A stretch of 64,000 nt of DNA from NCBI GenBank assembly GCA_038503035.1, contig JAVSML010000970.1:62001-126000 (forward strand), written 5' to 3'. The stretch comes from Crocodylus rhombifer (taxonomy: Eukaryota > Chordata > Crocodylia > Crocodylidae). The translations under genes were made by a program, and so were the position numbers. The number at the start of each line of letters is the position of its first letter. The first letter of the stretch is position 1. This document shows positions 1-10,692 of this stretch, piece after piece. A model generated the notes under the pieces. It was not told the origin of the DNA, did no database searches, and worked only from the letters and a program-made list of their open reading frames with translations.

Positions 1-335
1 ATCATGATTGGGGAGTGGGGTGCTAGAAGACCCTTATCTCCCAGCACCAGCTCTGCAGTCATACAGTCAGAGCTGAGAGAACCTTATCTCCCAGCCTGAG
101 CTCTGTGGATGTGAGGCTTGGACTGGGAGACCCTTATCTCCCAGCACTGGCCCCGTGACTGCAGAGCTTGGGCTGGGAGAGAAGAATCTCCCAGTGCCAG
201 CCCTACAACTACAAAGCTGGCACTGGGATATGGGCCTCATGGTGTCGGCCCAATGACTGCGGAGCTGGCACCAGGAGATAAGGATCTGCCAGCCCTGGCT
301 CCACTGTTGCAAAGCTGGTGCTGGGAGCTCCCTGA
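1..335. repeat. Degenerate 50-bp minisatellite
   Basis: The motif (c)ttatctcccagc recurs with its atctc core at 36, 86, 136 and 186, exactly 50 bases apart, and a diverged copy follows near 284. The companion motif a(g/a)agct(t/g)g recurs at about 115, 165, 215, 263 and 313. This gives roughly six to seven copies, increasingly diverged to the right. The array may start before the window. Open frames across it are by-products of the period. Confidence 0.75.
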
Positions 336-1424
336 TGGTGGGGGCTGGGAAACCTGTTCCCCACCCAGCTCCAGGAGCACAGAGCTTCGCAAGGAACAGG
401 CTAGGAAGCTGAGCTGAGAACAGGCTCTCCAGCCCTTGCCCTGAAATGTCAGAACAGGGGATGGGAACAGTCCTAGTCAGGGGTAAGTCCTATCCCTGTG
501 CTGCAATTGGTGATCAAGGCACAGGGCTTGGAAAGAGCTGCAGGGGTGGGGTATGTCCTAGCTCCCTGCCTCATCTGCCAGTGTGGTAGCTAGCAGTGAG
601 CAAGCTGTTAGTTGCCCCACTGGCGGATTGGGACAGGGGGCTGGGAACTCCCCCTCCCCAGAAGCTCTTTCTGAGTCTCCTGCTCCTAATTGAGGAGCCA
701 GGGGCAGTAGCTCCCTGCTGCAGGGGGATATTGTATCCACCCTGGTAGCAGGCAGCCCCCAGGGGCAGGGTGTAATGTCTTAGCCCAGACCAGAAGACAA
801 CTCTCTTCCAGCTCAGTGCTCCCTGCCAGCACTTGAGGGAGCCTAGAACTCCACCTAGTGGCAGGGGCCTATTGCAGGGCCACAGGAAACAGGAGCAGTT
901 TGCTGCTATTAGCAAAAAATCTGCTCCTGCTTCCCTGCATGAGGTCTTTCCTACTTGGAATCATTTAGTTGCAAGTACTTTACTGGCAAGTAAACTGATC
1001 TTGGATCAAATAAATGTGTAAACACACTGAGGGAGGAGGTAAGACTGCATGCCTTTCTCCTGAAAATAAAAGTAAGTGTTACCCTGGGCGCGACACTACA
1101 CTCACCCCCGCCTGAATACTGGGATCTTGGGGTAGCCAGTAGCCCTGCCCAGCCCTCCTGGGAAGCTGCTGCAGTGCCCCTGAGCAAAGAGCCTCCCCTT
1201 ATAATCAAGCATCCTCGCAGATGATTCTCAAAATATTTACAAGATTTAATTATTTACAACATAATAAATAACACTTAAATAAACACATTGATATACCAAC
1301 TAATAAACACTCAAAAACTTATTTACACAGTCTCTCACTTGCACGAGGTGTACTGGGGATCCTGTGTGCACTGCCCTTGGCAGGGTGTCCATGTCCCAGC
1401 ACATGGTCCGTGGACACTCCCTGG
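336..1424. other. G+C-richer unassigned sequence
   Basis: No gene or repeat family is recognised here. The left part (to about 950) is G+C rich. The right part (1210-1330) is A+T rich with several aataaa-like words. It ends where the CR1 tail begins. It could include an old LTR, but I see no terminal repeats that would show this. Confidence 0.3.
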
Positions 1425-3733
1425 TTTCATAGCTTCTAGGTCAGAAGGGACCTGAGAAGATCATCTAGTCCAACCCCCTGCCATGCCAGGAAAGAGTACT
1501 GGGGTCAAACAACGCCAGCAGGGTGTACATCTAGCCTCCTCTTAAAGACCCCCCAGGGTAGGAGCCAGCACCACTTCTCTTGGAAGTTGGTTCCAGATCC
1601 TAGCTGCCCTGACTGTGAAGTAGCGCCTCCTGATATCTAGCCTAAATCTACCCTCTCCCAGCTTGTGAACATTATTCCTGGTCACTCCTGCAAGTGCTTG
1701 GGGGAACAGGGACTCCCCCAATGCCTGCTGATCCCCTTCCCCAACTAGTTTGTAACAGGCCACAAGATCCCCCCTCAGCCTTCTCTTCTGGAGGCTGAAC
1801 AGGTTCAGGTCCCGTAGCCTCTCCTCATAGGACCTGCCCTGCTGCCCCCGATCATGTGAGTTGCCCTCCTCTGGACCCTCTCCATGCTGTCCACATCCCT
1901 CTTGAAGTGTGGTGCCCAGAACTGGAGGCAGTACTCCAACTGCGCCCTGACCAGTGCCTCATAGAGGGGGAGGATCACCTCCGTGGACCAGCTCGAGGTG
2001 CATCTGTGGACGCATGACAAGGTATGGTTGGCCTTCCTGACTGCATCCCCACACTGCCGGCCCATGTTCATCTTGAATGGTGACTACAAGATCCTCTTCC
2101 GCCTCTATACTGACAAGAAGGGAGTTCCCCAGCCTGTAGGTATGGTGCCAGTTGTTCCTCCCCAGGTGCATCACTTTGCACTTGTCGGTGTTGAATCCCA
2201 TCCTATTCTCATCTGTCCATGCTTGTAACCTGACTAGGTCCAATTGTAGCCTATTCCTTCCTTCCAGTGTGCCCACGTCCCCCCACATCTTAGTGTCATC
2301 AGCAAATTTGAACAGGGTGCTTTTTACCCCCTCGTCCAAGTCACTGATGAAGATGTTAAACAATGTGGGCCCGAGGACCAAGCCCTGTGGAACCCCACCA
2401 CCCACATCCCTTCAGGTTGAAAATGATCCATCCACCACCACTCTCTGGGTGCAGCCCTCCAGCCAGTTGGCGACCCATTTGACTGTGTGGGTGTTGACAC
2501 CATAGTCCCCCAGTTTCTTAATGAGAACAGGGTGAGAGACAGTGTTGAAGGCCTTCCGAAAGTCCAGGAAGACTATGTCTACTGCTACCCGTAGATATAA
2601 GGATTTGGTGATCTGATCATAGAAGACCACCAGGTTGGTCTGACAGGACCTGCCATTGATGAACCTGTGTTTGTTGCCCCTAAGCAAGAAATACCCTACT
2701 AGCCCTGCATGGATGTGTGCCAGAATAATTTTCTTAAACAGTTTGCCTAGGATCGAGGTAAGACTAACTGGCTTATAGTGTCCCAGGTCCTCCTTCTTCC
2801 CCTTTTTGAAGATGGGAACCACGTTGGCCCTCTTCCAGTCCTCTATCACCACACCAGAGTACCACAAGTGCTCATAAAGCCGTGCCAGGGGTCCTGCAAT
2901 GACCTCAGCCAATTCCTTTAGTACTCTAGGGTGGAGATCATCTGGACCAGCTGACTTGAATACCTCCAGTCCCTACAGAAGCTCCCTAACTAGTTCCTCG
3001 CTAACCCTTGGCCTAGGTGTGCCTCCCCTGGGGCCTGAGGGGGGCCCAGCAGGGGGGTGACTGTTCTGGTCCCTGCTTAGGAAGATGGAGGCAAAGAAAT
3101 CGTTAAACATGTTGTCTTTGTTGTCTGGTGTGACAACCAAATTTCCTAACGTGTCCTGCAGGGGCCCCACGTTACCTGGAACCTTTTTTTTTACCCCCTA
3201 TGTATTTAAAGAAAGACTTCTTATTGTCCTTAATCTGGGAAGCTAGTTCCAGTTCCATCTGTTCCTTGGCCTTCCTGACTGCCCCCTACATCCCCGAGTA
3301 ACCGCAGTATAGTCATCCCTGGTGATGTCCCCTCCTTTCCATTGGGTGTACGTTTCCCTTTTGGCTAGGAGACATTCCCAGATGCTTGCGTGCCATCCTG
3401 CTCCCTTTGATCCTCGTTGGGATTACCTCCCTTTGGGCTTGGAGGATCGTCTCCTTAAGGAGCGACCACTCTCCTTGGACACCTGGCTCCCCTCCCCTCT
3501 GGGACCTCAGTGCTTCCCTAACTATTCTCCTTAGCTCATTGAAGTTTGCCCTCCTGAAATCTGGGGCTGCTGCCTTGCTGCAGGCCTTTGCCACCTTGTG
3601 GTGGATGGTGAATTCCAGCAGGCGATGATCACTGTCGCCCAGGTGGTCGAGCACCCGCAGCTCCCTCACCAGATTGTTGGACCTGGTGCTGGCCACAGGT
3701 GACAAGGTGTCTCCCCTGGTGGGGCTGTTCTTA
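1425..3733 (-). mobile_element. CR1 LINE, 5'-truncated, about 2.3 kb
   Basis: Read on the minus strand this is a CR1-clade non-LTR retrotransposon. The 3' tail lies at 1425-1500, with the tcatag...agaagggacct words typical of sauropsid CR1 tails. The reverse transcriptase region lies at about 1540-2910, a linker at 2970-3170, and the C-terminal part of the endonuclease at 3313-3705, with a GDSDHRLLEF motif. The left boundary is the tail. The right boundary, near 3733, is a 5' truncation inside the endonuclease, as expected for incomplete target-primed reverse transcription. No target-site duplication could be read. Confidence 0.93.
1542..3705 (-). pseudogene. CR1 ORF2 remnant (endonuclease C-terminus + reverse transcriptase)
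   Basis: Six open pieces in different frames give the ORF2 order. They are the endonuclease end (3705-3313), linker (3170-2973), RT fingers and palm (2912-2412, with KRANVVPIFKKG, PVSLTSILGKLFKK and VFLDFRKAFNTVSHPVL), palm and thumb (2405-1959, with GVPQGLVLGPTLFNIFI and the catalytic FADD box), and C-terminal pieces (2071-1805, 1763-1542). FADD is intact. Frameshifts and stops between the pieces mean no full product can be made. In life the protein nicks target DNA and primes reverse transcription there; here it is dead coding sequence. Confidence 0.9.
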
Positions 3734-4940
3734 TTCTTTGACTAAGGCTGTTGTTCTAGTTCTTGTCATTTGTAATCATGGTTCTTGGAATCCAAGAAAC
3801 ATGACTAGACTGTCATGATGCTCTAAAAAAAGAATAAAAACTGTATAGCAACAAGCAATAAAAGAAATTAGACTTGCTCTGGTCTTTTTTCTTTCCTTAT
3901 ATGTGTATGTTCATATACTGCCTTTATTGATGGAAAAATGCAAAAGACTTGGTTTGAAAAGGCACTCTACTTTCAAATCTCTAAAATTAAGCTGGAAATA
4001 TTGTCATCTCTATGTACTTGCATTCTTAAAAATTTGAAGCACTCCTAGAAAGGATTATTCTTGTTATTTTGTTATCTACAGTTATAGCTTACCTTGAAAG
4101 TGATTGATGTGTCAATATGGTTAACCCCTTGAGTGCTGCAACTGCTGGTATAATCTAAAATTTATTCCTTTGCTGTAGGTCTATTACAATAAAGAAACAG
4201 GCATGATGTAAATTGCACTGTCTCTCACAGGACCATACTGAACACTCCTTTGTTAGACATATTTTGATTTTCAAAATGTGGATGATACGTTGTGTTAAAA
4301 ACCCAAAAATTTAGAGCTTAAATTTGCTGTAAAATGAATCAGAGCAGTTCATATAAAAGAGACTTTCATATTTTCTGGAAGCATCATGCCAAATAATTTA
4401 TAGTGAGAAATTCCCTTTCTATAACTCGTAAGAGCACTACAGTATTTGCAAATACTTTGTTAAAATATATTAACAATTTTTTTCCTCAGACTAGCTTCAT
4501 ATATTACATAGCAAAAGCATTTAATAATTTTAACAATTTTGCAGATCCTTGTGATTGATTCCTATAGTCAGGGTGAGACGCTATGCAGTTTCTTGAGTTG
4601 GCAACTTAACTAGCAATTTGTTTCAGGAAATGTAATATAATTACATTATTTCTCTTGATAATTAATTAAAGAAAAATACTGTTTTTAAAAATAGAAACTT
4701 TTAAAAAATATTAATGCATAGTTTTTAATTCTGTTGTGGCTTTCTCAAAAGTTTAAGTAATAACATGGGGAAAAACATTTTAATTCTGAAGTGGTGGATT
4801 GAAATTCCATAATCGCAAAGTCCTGTATATTAAAATAAGTATTAGCACTGACAACGTGCTTCATTACTGCTGTAGAGGAACAGAACCCAACCTTTGTAGC
4901 TAGCATGCCACAAATTAGCCCTGTACACTCCCCATATTCC
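3734..4940. other. A+T-rich unassigned sequence
   Basis: No long frame, motif or repeat is recognised between the two CR1 copies. It is strongly A+T rich with short poly-A and poly-T runs. Confidence 0.4.
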
Positions 4941-5200
4941 AATTATTGACTCCAAGATGAACACGGTTGGCAGGGCTAAACGCACCTTGTCATGCATCCA
5001 CAGGTGCATCTCTAGCAGGGACAAGGAGATGATCCTCCCCCTCTACATGACACTGGTCAGGCCACAGCTGGAGTACTGTGTCCAGTTCTGTGTGCCCCAC
5101 TTCAGGAGGGATGTGGACAATATTGACAGGGTGCAGAGGAGGGCCACCCAAATGATCTTGGGACAACAGGACAGACCCTACAATGAGAGACTGTGGGACC
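4941..5200 (+). mobile_element. CR1 LINE internal fragment (RT thumb only)
   Basis: This segment matches the RT thumb region seen in the copy at 6057-6330 (IIDSKMN, CIHRCIS, LVRPQLEYC, RVQRRAT). It lacks about 27 bases, including the MGRQCGDAV codons. It begins abruptly at 4941 and stops at about 5200 in the middle of ORF2, where a second CR1 begins. Neither end is a natural CR1 end, so it is an internal fragment or one arm of a rearrangement. Confidence 0.85.
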
Positions 5201-5724
5201 TCCACCCTAGAGTTCTAAAGGAACTGGCCAAGGTCATTGCAAGTCCCCTGGCACAGCTTTATGAGCACTCGTGGTGCTCTGGTGAGGTACCGGAGGACTG
5301 GAAGAGGGCCAACGTGGTTCCCATCTTCAAAAAAGGGAGGAGGGATGACCCGGGAAACTATAGGCCAGTTAGTCTTACCTCGATCCTAGGCAAGCTGTTC
5401 GATAAAATTATTCTGGCACACATCCAGAAGAGGCCAGCAGGGGACTGCATGCTTAGGGGCAACCAGCACGGGTTCATCAGTGGCAGGTCTTGTCAGACCA
5501 ACCTGGTGGCCTTTTACAATCAGATCACCAGATCATTAGATGCAGGGGTAGCAGTGGATATAGTCTTCCTGGACTTCCGGAAGGCTTTTGACACTGTCTC
5601 TCACCCAGTTCTCATTAAGAAACTGGAGGGCTGTGGCATAGACACCCACACAGTCAAATGGGTTGCCAACTGGCTGGAGGGCTGCACCCAGAGGGTGGTA
5701 GTGGATGGGTCCTTCTCAACCTGA
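4957..5724 (+). pseudogene. Chimeric CR1 reverse transcriptase frame (255 aa)
   Basis: One uninterrupted 255-codon frame crosses the junction of two CR1 fragments at about 5200. Residues 1 to about 82 are RT thumb sequence. From about residue 83 (HPRVLKELA) onward the frame returns to the start of the RT domain and runs through KRANVVPIFKKG, PVSLTSILGKLF, GFISGRSCQTNLV and VFLDFRKAFDTVSHPVLI to DGSFST, where a TGA stops it. The domain order is therefore back-to-front compared with any CR1. The FADD box lies downstream, outside the frame, so this product could not be an active polymerase. The first ATG is an internal Met codon, not a natural start. The open frame may be fortuitous. Confidence 0.85.
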
Positions 5725-6528
5725 AAGGACATGGGCAGTGGGGTTCCACAGGGCTCGGTCCTCAGGCCCGCACTGTTCAACATCTTCATCAGTGATTTGG
5801 ATGAGAGGGTAAAAAGCACCCTGTTCAAATTTGCTGATGACACTAAGATGTGGGGGGGACGTGGGCACACTAGAAGGAAGCAACAGGATACAATCAGACC
5901 TAGACCGGTTACAAGGGTGGGCAGATGAGAATAGGATGGGTTTCAACACAGACAAGTGCAAGGTGATGCACCTGGGGAGGAACAACCGGCACCATACCTA
6001 CAGGCTGGGGAACTCCCCTCTTGTCAGTATGGAGGCAGAAAAGGATCTTGGGGTCATCATTGACTCCAAGATGAACATGGGCCGGCAGTGTGGGGATGCA
6101 GTCAGGAAGGCCAACCGTACCTTGGCATGCATCCACAGATGCATTTCAGGCAGGTCAAAAGAGGTGATCCTCCCCCTCTATGCGGCACTGGTCAGGCCGC
6201 AACTTGAGTACTGCGTCCAGTTCTGGGCGCTGCACTTCAAGAGGGATGTGGACAGCATTGAGAGGGTCCAGAGGAGGGCCACTTGCATGATCAGGGGACA
6301 GCAGGGCAGGTCCTATGAGGAGAGGCTACGGGACCTGAACCTGTTCAGCCTCCAAAAGAGAAGGCTGAGGGGGGATCTTGTGGCCTGTTATAAACTAGTC
6401 AGGGGGGATCAGCAGGCATTGGGGGAGTCACTGTTCCCCCGAGCACCGCCAGGAGTGGCCAGGAATAACGGTCACAAGCTGTCAGAGGGCAGGTTTAGGT
6501 TAGACATCAGGAGGCCTATTTCACAGTG
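5201..6528 (+). mobile_element. CR1 LINE, truncated at both ends
   Basis: It starts at the HPRVLKELA region just upstream of the RT core and continues through palm, FADD box, thumb and C-terminal region. It stops at about 6528 within the codons following RLDIRR, so the CR1 3' tail is missing. The frame shifts at the G run near 5855. Sequence to the right is not CR1, so the 3' part was deleted or replaced. Confidence 0.9.
5731..6517 (+). pseudogene. CR1 reverse transcriptase C-terminal half, frameshifted
   Basis: It continues the RT after the TGA at 5722. The first frame (5731-5928) carries [17 protein letters not shown] and the catalytic FADDTKMW box. A frameshift near 5855, in a run of Gs, moves the rest into another frame (5831-6577) with GFNTDKCKVMHLGRNN, IIDSKMNMGRQCGDAV, LVRPQLEYCVQFW and the C-terminal GESLFPRAPPGVARNN region. 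The last dozen or more codons of that frame (WILIDTVSG...) are not CR1. Confidence 0.88.
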
Positions 6529-7319
6529 GATTTTAATAGACACAGTATCTGGGTGCACGCTGGTCACAGGATGGTGACTCCTCCTACAGTGTTCTGCCTG
6601 TAAAGTGCTCAGCAGACACAGAAGAATTCTCCCCTTCCCTATGGCTATTTTTCTTAGGTTGGCCAGGCAAGCCAGTTGGGCCAACCCAGTCGTCTTCTTG
6701 GAGTTCCTGAGAGCCGCTGGTCCCTCAGCCCCAGGAGTAATGTCAATAAATATGGCCACAGTCTCTGACCCCAGGAGTAACACAAAATTACAAAAAGAAA
6801 CAAACAAAAATGAATCCAGGAGGTAGAAGTCTCTTTTCCCTACTCATGCATCCCTGCAGGTTGACCTAGAATTAGTCCTTTGGTGTCCCTTCCCTTGTCC
6901 AGTGCTGAGTGTCATTTGTCAGGTAAGAAGGTAAGCTCCTCTAAAGGATTCAGTTTGATGTGTCTGGCTTGAGGCAACATCGGATGTACTAGCTGGGAGC
7001 ACACAGCTGCCTCCAGGCTACTGCTCTCCAGTTTCTTCCCAGCAGCTAGCTTTTAAAGCTGACTGCCGGTGTTGCCTAATGACAGCATCTTCCTGTGGTG
7101 GCCCCAGCCACACAGATAAATAGGTGATTAATCACGTAGGTGGTTCCTGCAGTTTCCTGCTCTTCATTGCTGTGCCTGCACCAGGTGAGTACTCTCTGGT
7201 CACAGGACTTTCAGGGCCATTTCCCTAGGGCTGTGGGACTTCCCCAATGCTGTTCTGGTCCTGGGAAAGGGGTGTCACCCCTTCACTTTCATCGCTTTGC
7301 AACAGTGATTATAAAGAGT
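6529..7319. other. Unassigned sequence between CR1 copies
   Basis: Moderate G+C and no gene recognised. The phrase ccccaggagtaa occurs twice (about 6730 and 6770). Without paired ends I cannot show that it is an LTR fragment. Confidence 0.3.
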
Positions 7320-7603
7320 ATAAAGATAAAGTTTTCTGTGTGGCAGTAAGGGGCAGAACTAGAACTAATGACCTCCTACTGAAGCAGAGAAAATTTAGGT
7401 TGGAGATTAGGAAGAAAGTTCTCACTATGGAGGTAGTCAGGCATTCAAATATACTAATGGATATTTTCAAGAGCAGATTAGACAGACGCTTAGCTGGGAT
7501 GGTTTCGTCAGGAACAATCCCGCCTTAAGCAGGAGGATAGACTAGATGATTTTGATCTCTAGCCTCAACTAGAGGTCCCTTCCAGCCTTACTTTCCAATA
7601 TCC
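7320..7603 (+). mobile_element. CR1 3'-end fragment
   Basis: Translation gives the extreme C-terminus of CR1 ORF2 (RTRTNDLLLKQRKFRLEIRKK, then FKSRLDRRLAGM), followed by the 3' tail with agactagatgatttt...ggtcccttccagcc. It ends at about 7603. Divergence from the other copies suggests an older subfamily. Confidence 0.85.
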
Positions 7604-8375
7604 ACTGACCTAGGAGGTTCCAGGTAGTTTTTCACAAAAAGATGAAGCTTCATCTTAAAACTAGGTAGGTTTGGGTGTTTTTTTGGTTACTGTATTCCAA
7701 TTATTCAAGTTTTCAATTCACCATTCTTGAGGCACAAGAGTTCTTGAGGGCAGGGGGTACCTTAGAGAGTAACTAATTCAGGGAAGCATGAGTTTTTTGC
7801 AAACAATTCACTTCATCACATGCTTAACTATTCATTGACTTGTATGAGACATCCCTGATGAGTTCTCCTCAGACCCCTATAGAAATTACACTATGTTTTT
7901 CACTTCTCTACTGGAAATACTTCACTCACTATATCCTAAGATTGTATTTGTGCATGTATAATTTTTGTATCCCTTCAATTCTTTTCCCTTTTTTCTTATA
8001 TAAATTCAGGTTAAGTTAAACCTTTCAAAGGAAATTGAAAATCAGATGGAGAAGTTCTTCAGCCATATATATAGCTAATCTTTCGCCATTTGTTTTTCAA
8101 GTTTCATTGCATTCTCATTTTATCCCTACACTCATACCTCTGGGATATTTTGCATATTTATGTTTTGTTCCTTTTTTTTTTTTTCTTCCATTCACTGAAA
8201 ACTCTCTCTCTACAACTAGTGATTCTTTTGAAGTGTTTTTTTCATTCCATTAGGTCTGAACCCCTTTCTTATAAATTTTCTAATTGCCACCTTTAACTTA
8301 AAGAAACTTCAAGTCTCTTCCACATTTAAATACATGAGCTCTTCAGGTTTCACTGATGACTTTAGCTAGGTCCCT
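7604..8375. other. A+T-rich unassigned sequence
   Basis: No gene is recognised. It includes a poly-T run near 8170-8184. The two overlapping frames at 8035-8296 are low-complexity and not protein-like. Confidence 0.35.
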
Positions 8376-8692
8376 TAGGGTGCCTTTACACATGCTATGG
8401 GGGAGGGGGTAATGCTTGAATTAGAGTGGCTCTCAGGAGCCACTCTAATTGAAGCACCCCCAGCATCTTGTTTGTTCAGTGTCCCATGCTTCAAAATGGT
8501 GGTGGGGTTGCTCTAACTAAAGTTTCTTCAACAAGCTTTAAAGTACCCCAACCACCATTTTATTGAACATCCTTTTGTTGAACAAGCATTAGTTAGAGTA
8601 CCCCTGCTGCCTTTTTAAATGTGGGGACACTGAATACACATGACACGGAAGCTGCTGAAGAATGGCATCTGGGACACATGTAGGTGTCCCTA
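8376..8692 (+). mobile_element. Palindromic MITE-like element, family A, copy 1
   Basis: Near-inverted termini are visible: taggg(tg)cctttacacatg at the left, and the complement of acatgtaggtgtcccta at the right. Inside, 8414-8455 is a hairpin with arms of about 19 bases and one mismatch. A second fold pairs aaaatggtggtggggt (about 8495) with accccaaccaccatttt (about 8545). The same modules recur in inverted order at 13765-13930. There is no coding capacity. No clear target duplication was found, so the exact ends are uncertain. Confidence 0.65.
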
Positions 8693-9268
8693 GTTACTTA
8701 AATTTTCCCATTTAACATAAAAAACTTAGTTTGTGATCTGTTTTTCTTGATCCTAATTTAAGCTAAATCAATTTGTAGTTAGTTGATTCAGTTCTATAAT
8801 ATACTGATTACATACTAAAACAGTACAATACTAAAATAGTATCATGGTTCATTGTGATAGTCTATCAGCTGTTGCAGGAATCTCTGAGCCCTATTCTTAT
8901 TAGTGTTATTTTTTTCCCCATCTTTAGAGGAGACTTTATTGGAGTTAATTTGCTATTATTCTCTAATCCCTGTGCTATTTATCAATTTGATAGTAATAAA
9001 TATTACCCTATTCTTGGGTGGTCTATAGCTGATCAAGTAGAACCTCTTTTGCCATCTTTCCTCAAAGCGATTTTTGATCAAAAGAAATAATTTTATCCAT
9101 GGTATGCTTTACTTCTTTACAGGCAATCACATCAATATGCAATATCTTCGTTTATTTCTACCTTTGTTGAGCAGTGTATACTGTTCAAATACTTATATCT
9201 AGGAAAATACGTTATTTTTGTCCTTCGATGAGTCATACCTGTGTTTATACTGGAACAAAAGTACTCAC
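8693..9268. other. A+T-rich unassigned sequence
   Basis: Nothing recognisable. A 78-codon plus-strand frame (8854-9090) has no domain features and probably arises by chance. Confidence 0.35.
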
Positions 9269-9440
9269 TTTTTCTGTTCCATGTGCCTTGAACCATGGTT
9301 CAAGAGTCTCTGTTTTGTCATCCAAGTTCCTTGAATAAGCATACAAATGTAGTAGAAATTTCTCTCTAAATATACCCAATTTAGCAGCTGATTTAGATAT
9401 CGTCCTTTTACTAACTGTATCACCCACTAAAGAACTGCTT
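9269..9440 (-). CDS. Candidate internal exon of an unidentified host gene
   Basis: On the minus strand, a pyrimidine-rich tract ending ttctgttgacag precedes 172 bases with one frame open throughout. They are followed at 9268-9261 by a strong donor, gtgagtac. The exon starts with one base that completes a codon and then gives 57 codons: SSSLVGDTVSKR..., a basic and hydrophobic middle IFREKFLLHLYAYSR, and an acidic end DDKTETLEPWFKAHGTEK. The entering intron would be phase 2 and the leaving intron phase 0. The composition looks protein-like and is not repeat-derived as far as I can tell. I do not recognise the protein. A chance open frame is possible because the stretch is short and no neighbouring exon was found. 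Confidence 0.38.
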
Positions 9441-10382
9441 CTGTCAACAGAAGCATTTTATTTCTCCTTACAATGAGGTCTTTTTTCTGTCCTCATAGGT
9501 CACTTTCTGTGCATTTTTCCCATGAGAGAAAGATCATCCTTTCCCTGCAGCGATTAAATGCCAGTGAAACACTTAAAGGCTTCACGTTACCAAATGAAAA
9601 CAGAGAAGATAGATATTTCAAGTGAAAATTCACTAAAGATGAAAGGTTTTTAACATCTCAACAATAAAAATCTTAGACTAGTCAATATTTCACTTCCTTT
9701 TATGACTTTCAATTTTCAGTTTGATTTACATCAGAAGTTATCTTACCCTTGAAGGCATTTTGTACTCAGACTTATTTGTATTTGCAAATATGTATTACAG
9801 AGATCTGTCTACATGGTAATTACACAACTCCTGAAATGGATCTGTCTTTAACTTAAATCAATATAACAAAGTGTGCATGTGCCCACAAAAATTAATGGAC
9901 ATGTATGTGCCTGAAGATACATAAGCTTCAAGTAAAATCATTCAAGATTATTCATTCCTTAGCATATTGTGGAACCCATGGTTCACTGATTTATGCAGCA
10001 CATGAGTTGTTTTTATAATCACTTTATACCATGTTGAAAATCTCCATTTACAAATGAATGTAGCTGAAAGTCCCTGCCTCAAGGACTTTACAACATGATC
10101 CAAGAGTGTTAGAAAAGGGTACTTTATTTCACACCCCATACTGTCATCCATAAAGAAGACCTTTATGTGTAATGTCTCTGCTTCATGTAGCTCTTGGGAC
10201 AAATGATATGTGTACTTCATTCATAATGTCAGGATACTGGCCCACTGCAATCAATTAAAGATGTAAAAAAATAGCTATATACCCATAGAGAAATATGTAC
10301 CAAAGTCTTCAGAGAGAAGAATGTAATATTAGTGAGCCAGAGCAGGGGGAAATGATCATGACCCTGTGTCTAATGATTAGGG
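9441..10382. other. A+T-rich sequence with an old MIR/L2-type patch
   Basis: Most of it is unassigned. At about 10065-10105 the words agtccctgcctcaaggactttacaac resemble the tail sequences of ancient vertebrate MIR/L2-like repeats. The 90-codon minus-strand frame at 9948-10220 crosses this patch. Confidence 0.35.
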
Positions 10383-10692
10383 CAGGAGTGTAAAATATAC
10401 AACCTATGGGCAGAAACAGACCTACAGTCTCATAATTTGGTCCCTGATGTTGCTTTTTGCTGTGCCTTGGACAATACACTACACACAGAGCTCATTTGGG
10501 CCAGGTCCCAGGCTGTACTGCCCATGGTGATTCGCCCTGGTGTAGCTCAGACCAGGCCAGATAGAGGCCGCACACCTGTGTTGGATCAGGTATGTGGGAG
10601 GCAGGGGGCGGGGACTGTAATCCTGATCCAGCCCATGGACAGGCCCTACACCACTCATTTAGCTTGTGGGGCCAAATGAGTTGGCACCTATG
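10383..10692. mobile_element. Possible hAT-like non-autonomous DNA transposon
   Basis: The left end reads caggagtgta... and the right end ...ggccaaatgagttggcacctatg. The layout resembles hAT MITEs with a caggagtgt / acactcctg type terminus, but the inverted match is imperfect. Flanking 8-mers gattaggg (10375-10382) and aattgggc (10693-10700) agree at five of eight positions, which suggests but does not prove a target duplication. Confidence 0.42.

Noticed and set aside
1..335. Regularly spaced repeats as a CRISPR array
   Set aside because: The 50-base units are similar along their whole length, with no unique spacers, and the context is a vertebrate genome. It is a minisatellite.
8376..8692. 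8-bp target duplication around the family A element
   Set aside because: The flanking octamers aggtccct and gttactta agree at one position only, so no duplication is claimed.
9948..10220. 90-codon minus-strand frame that looks protein-like
   Set aside because: It crosses a tract (agtccctgcctcaaggactttacaac) typical of ancient MIR/L2-type repeats, has a stop just upstream of the first Met and lacks a donor site.
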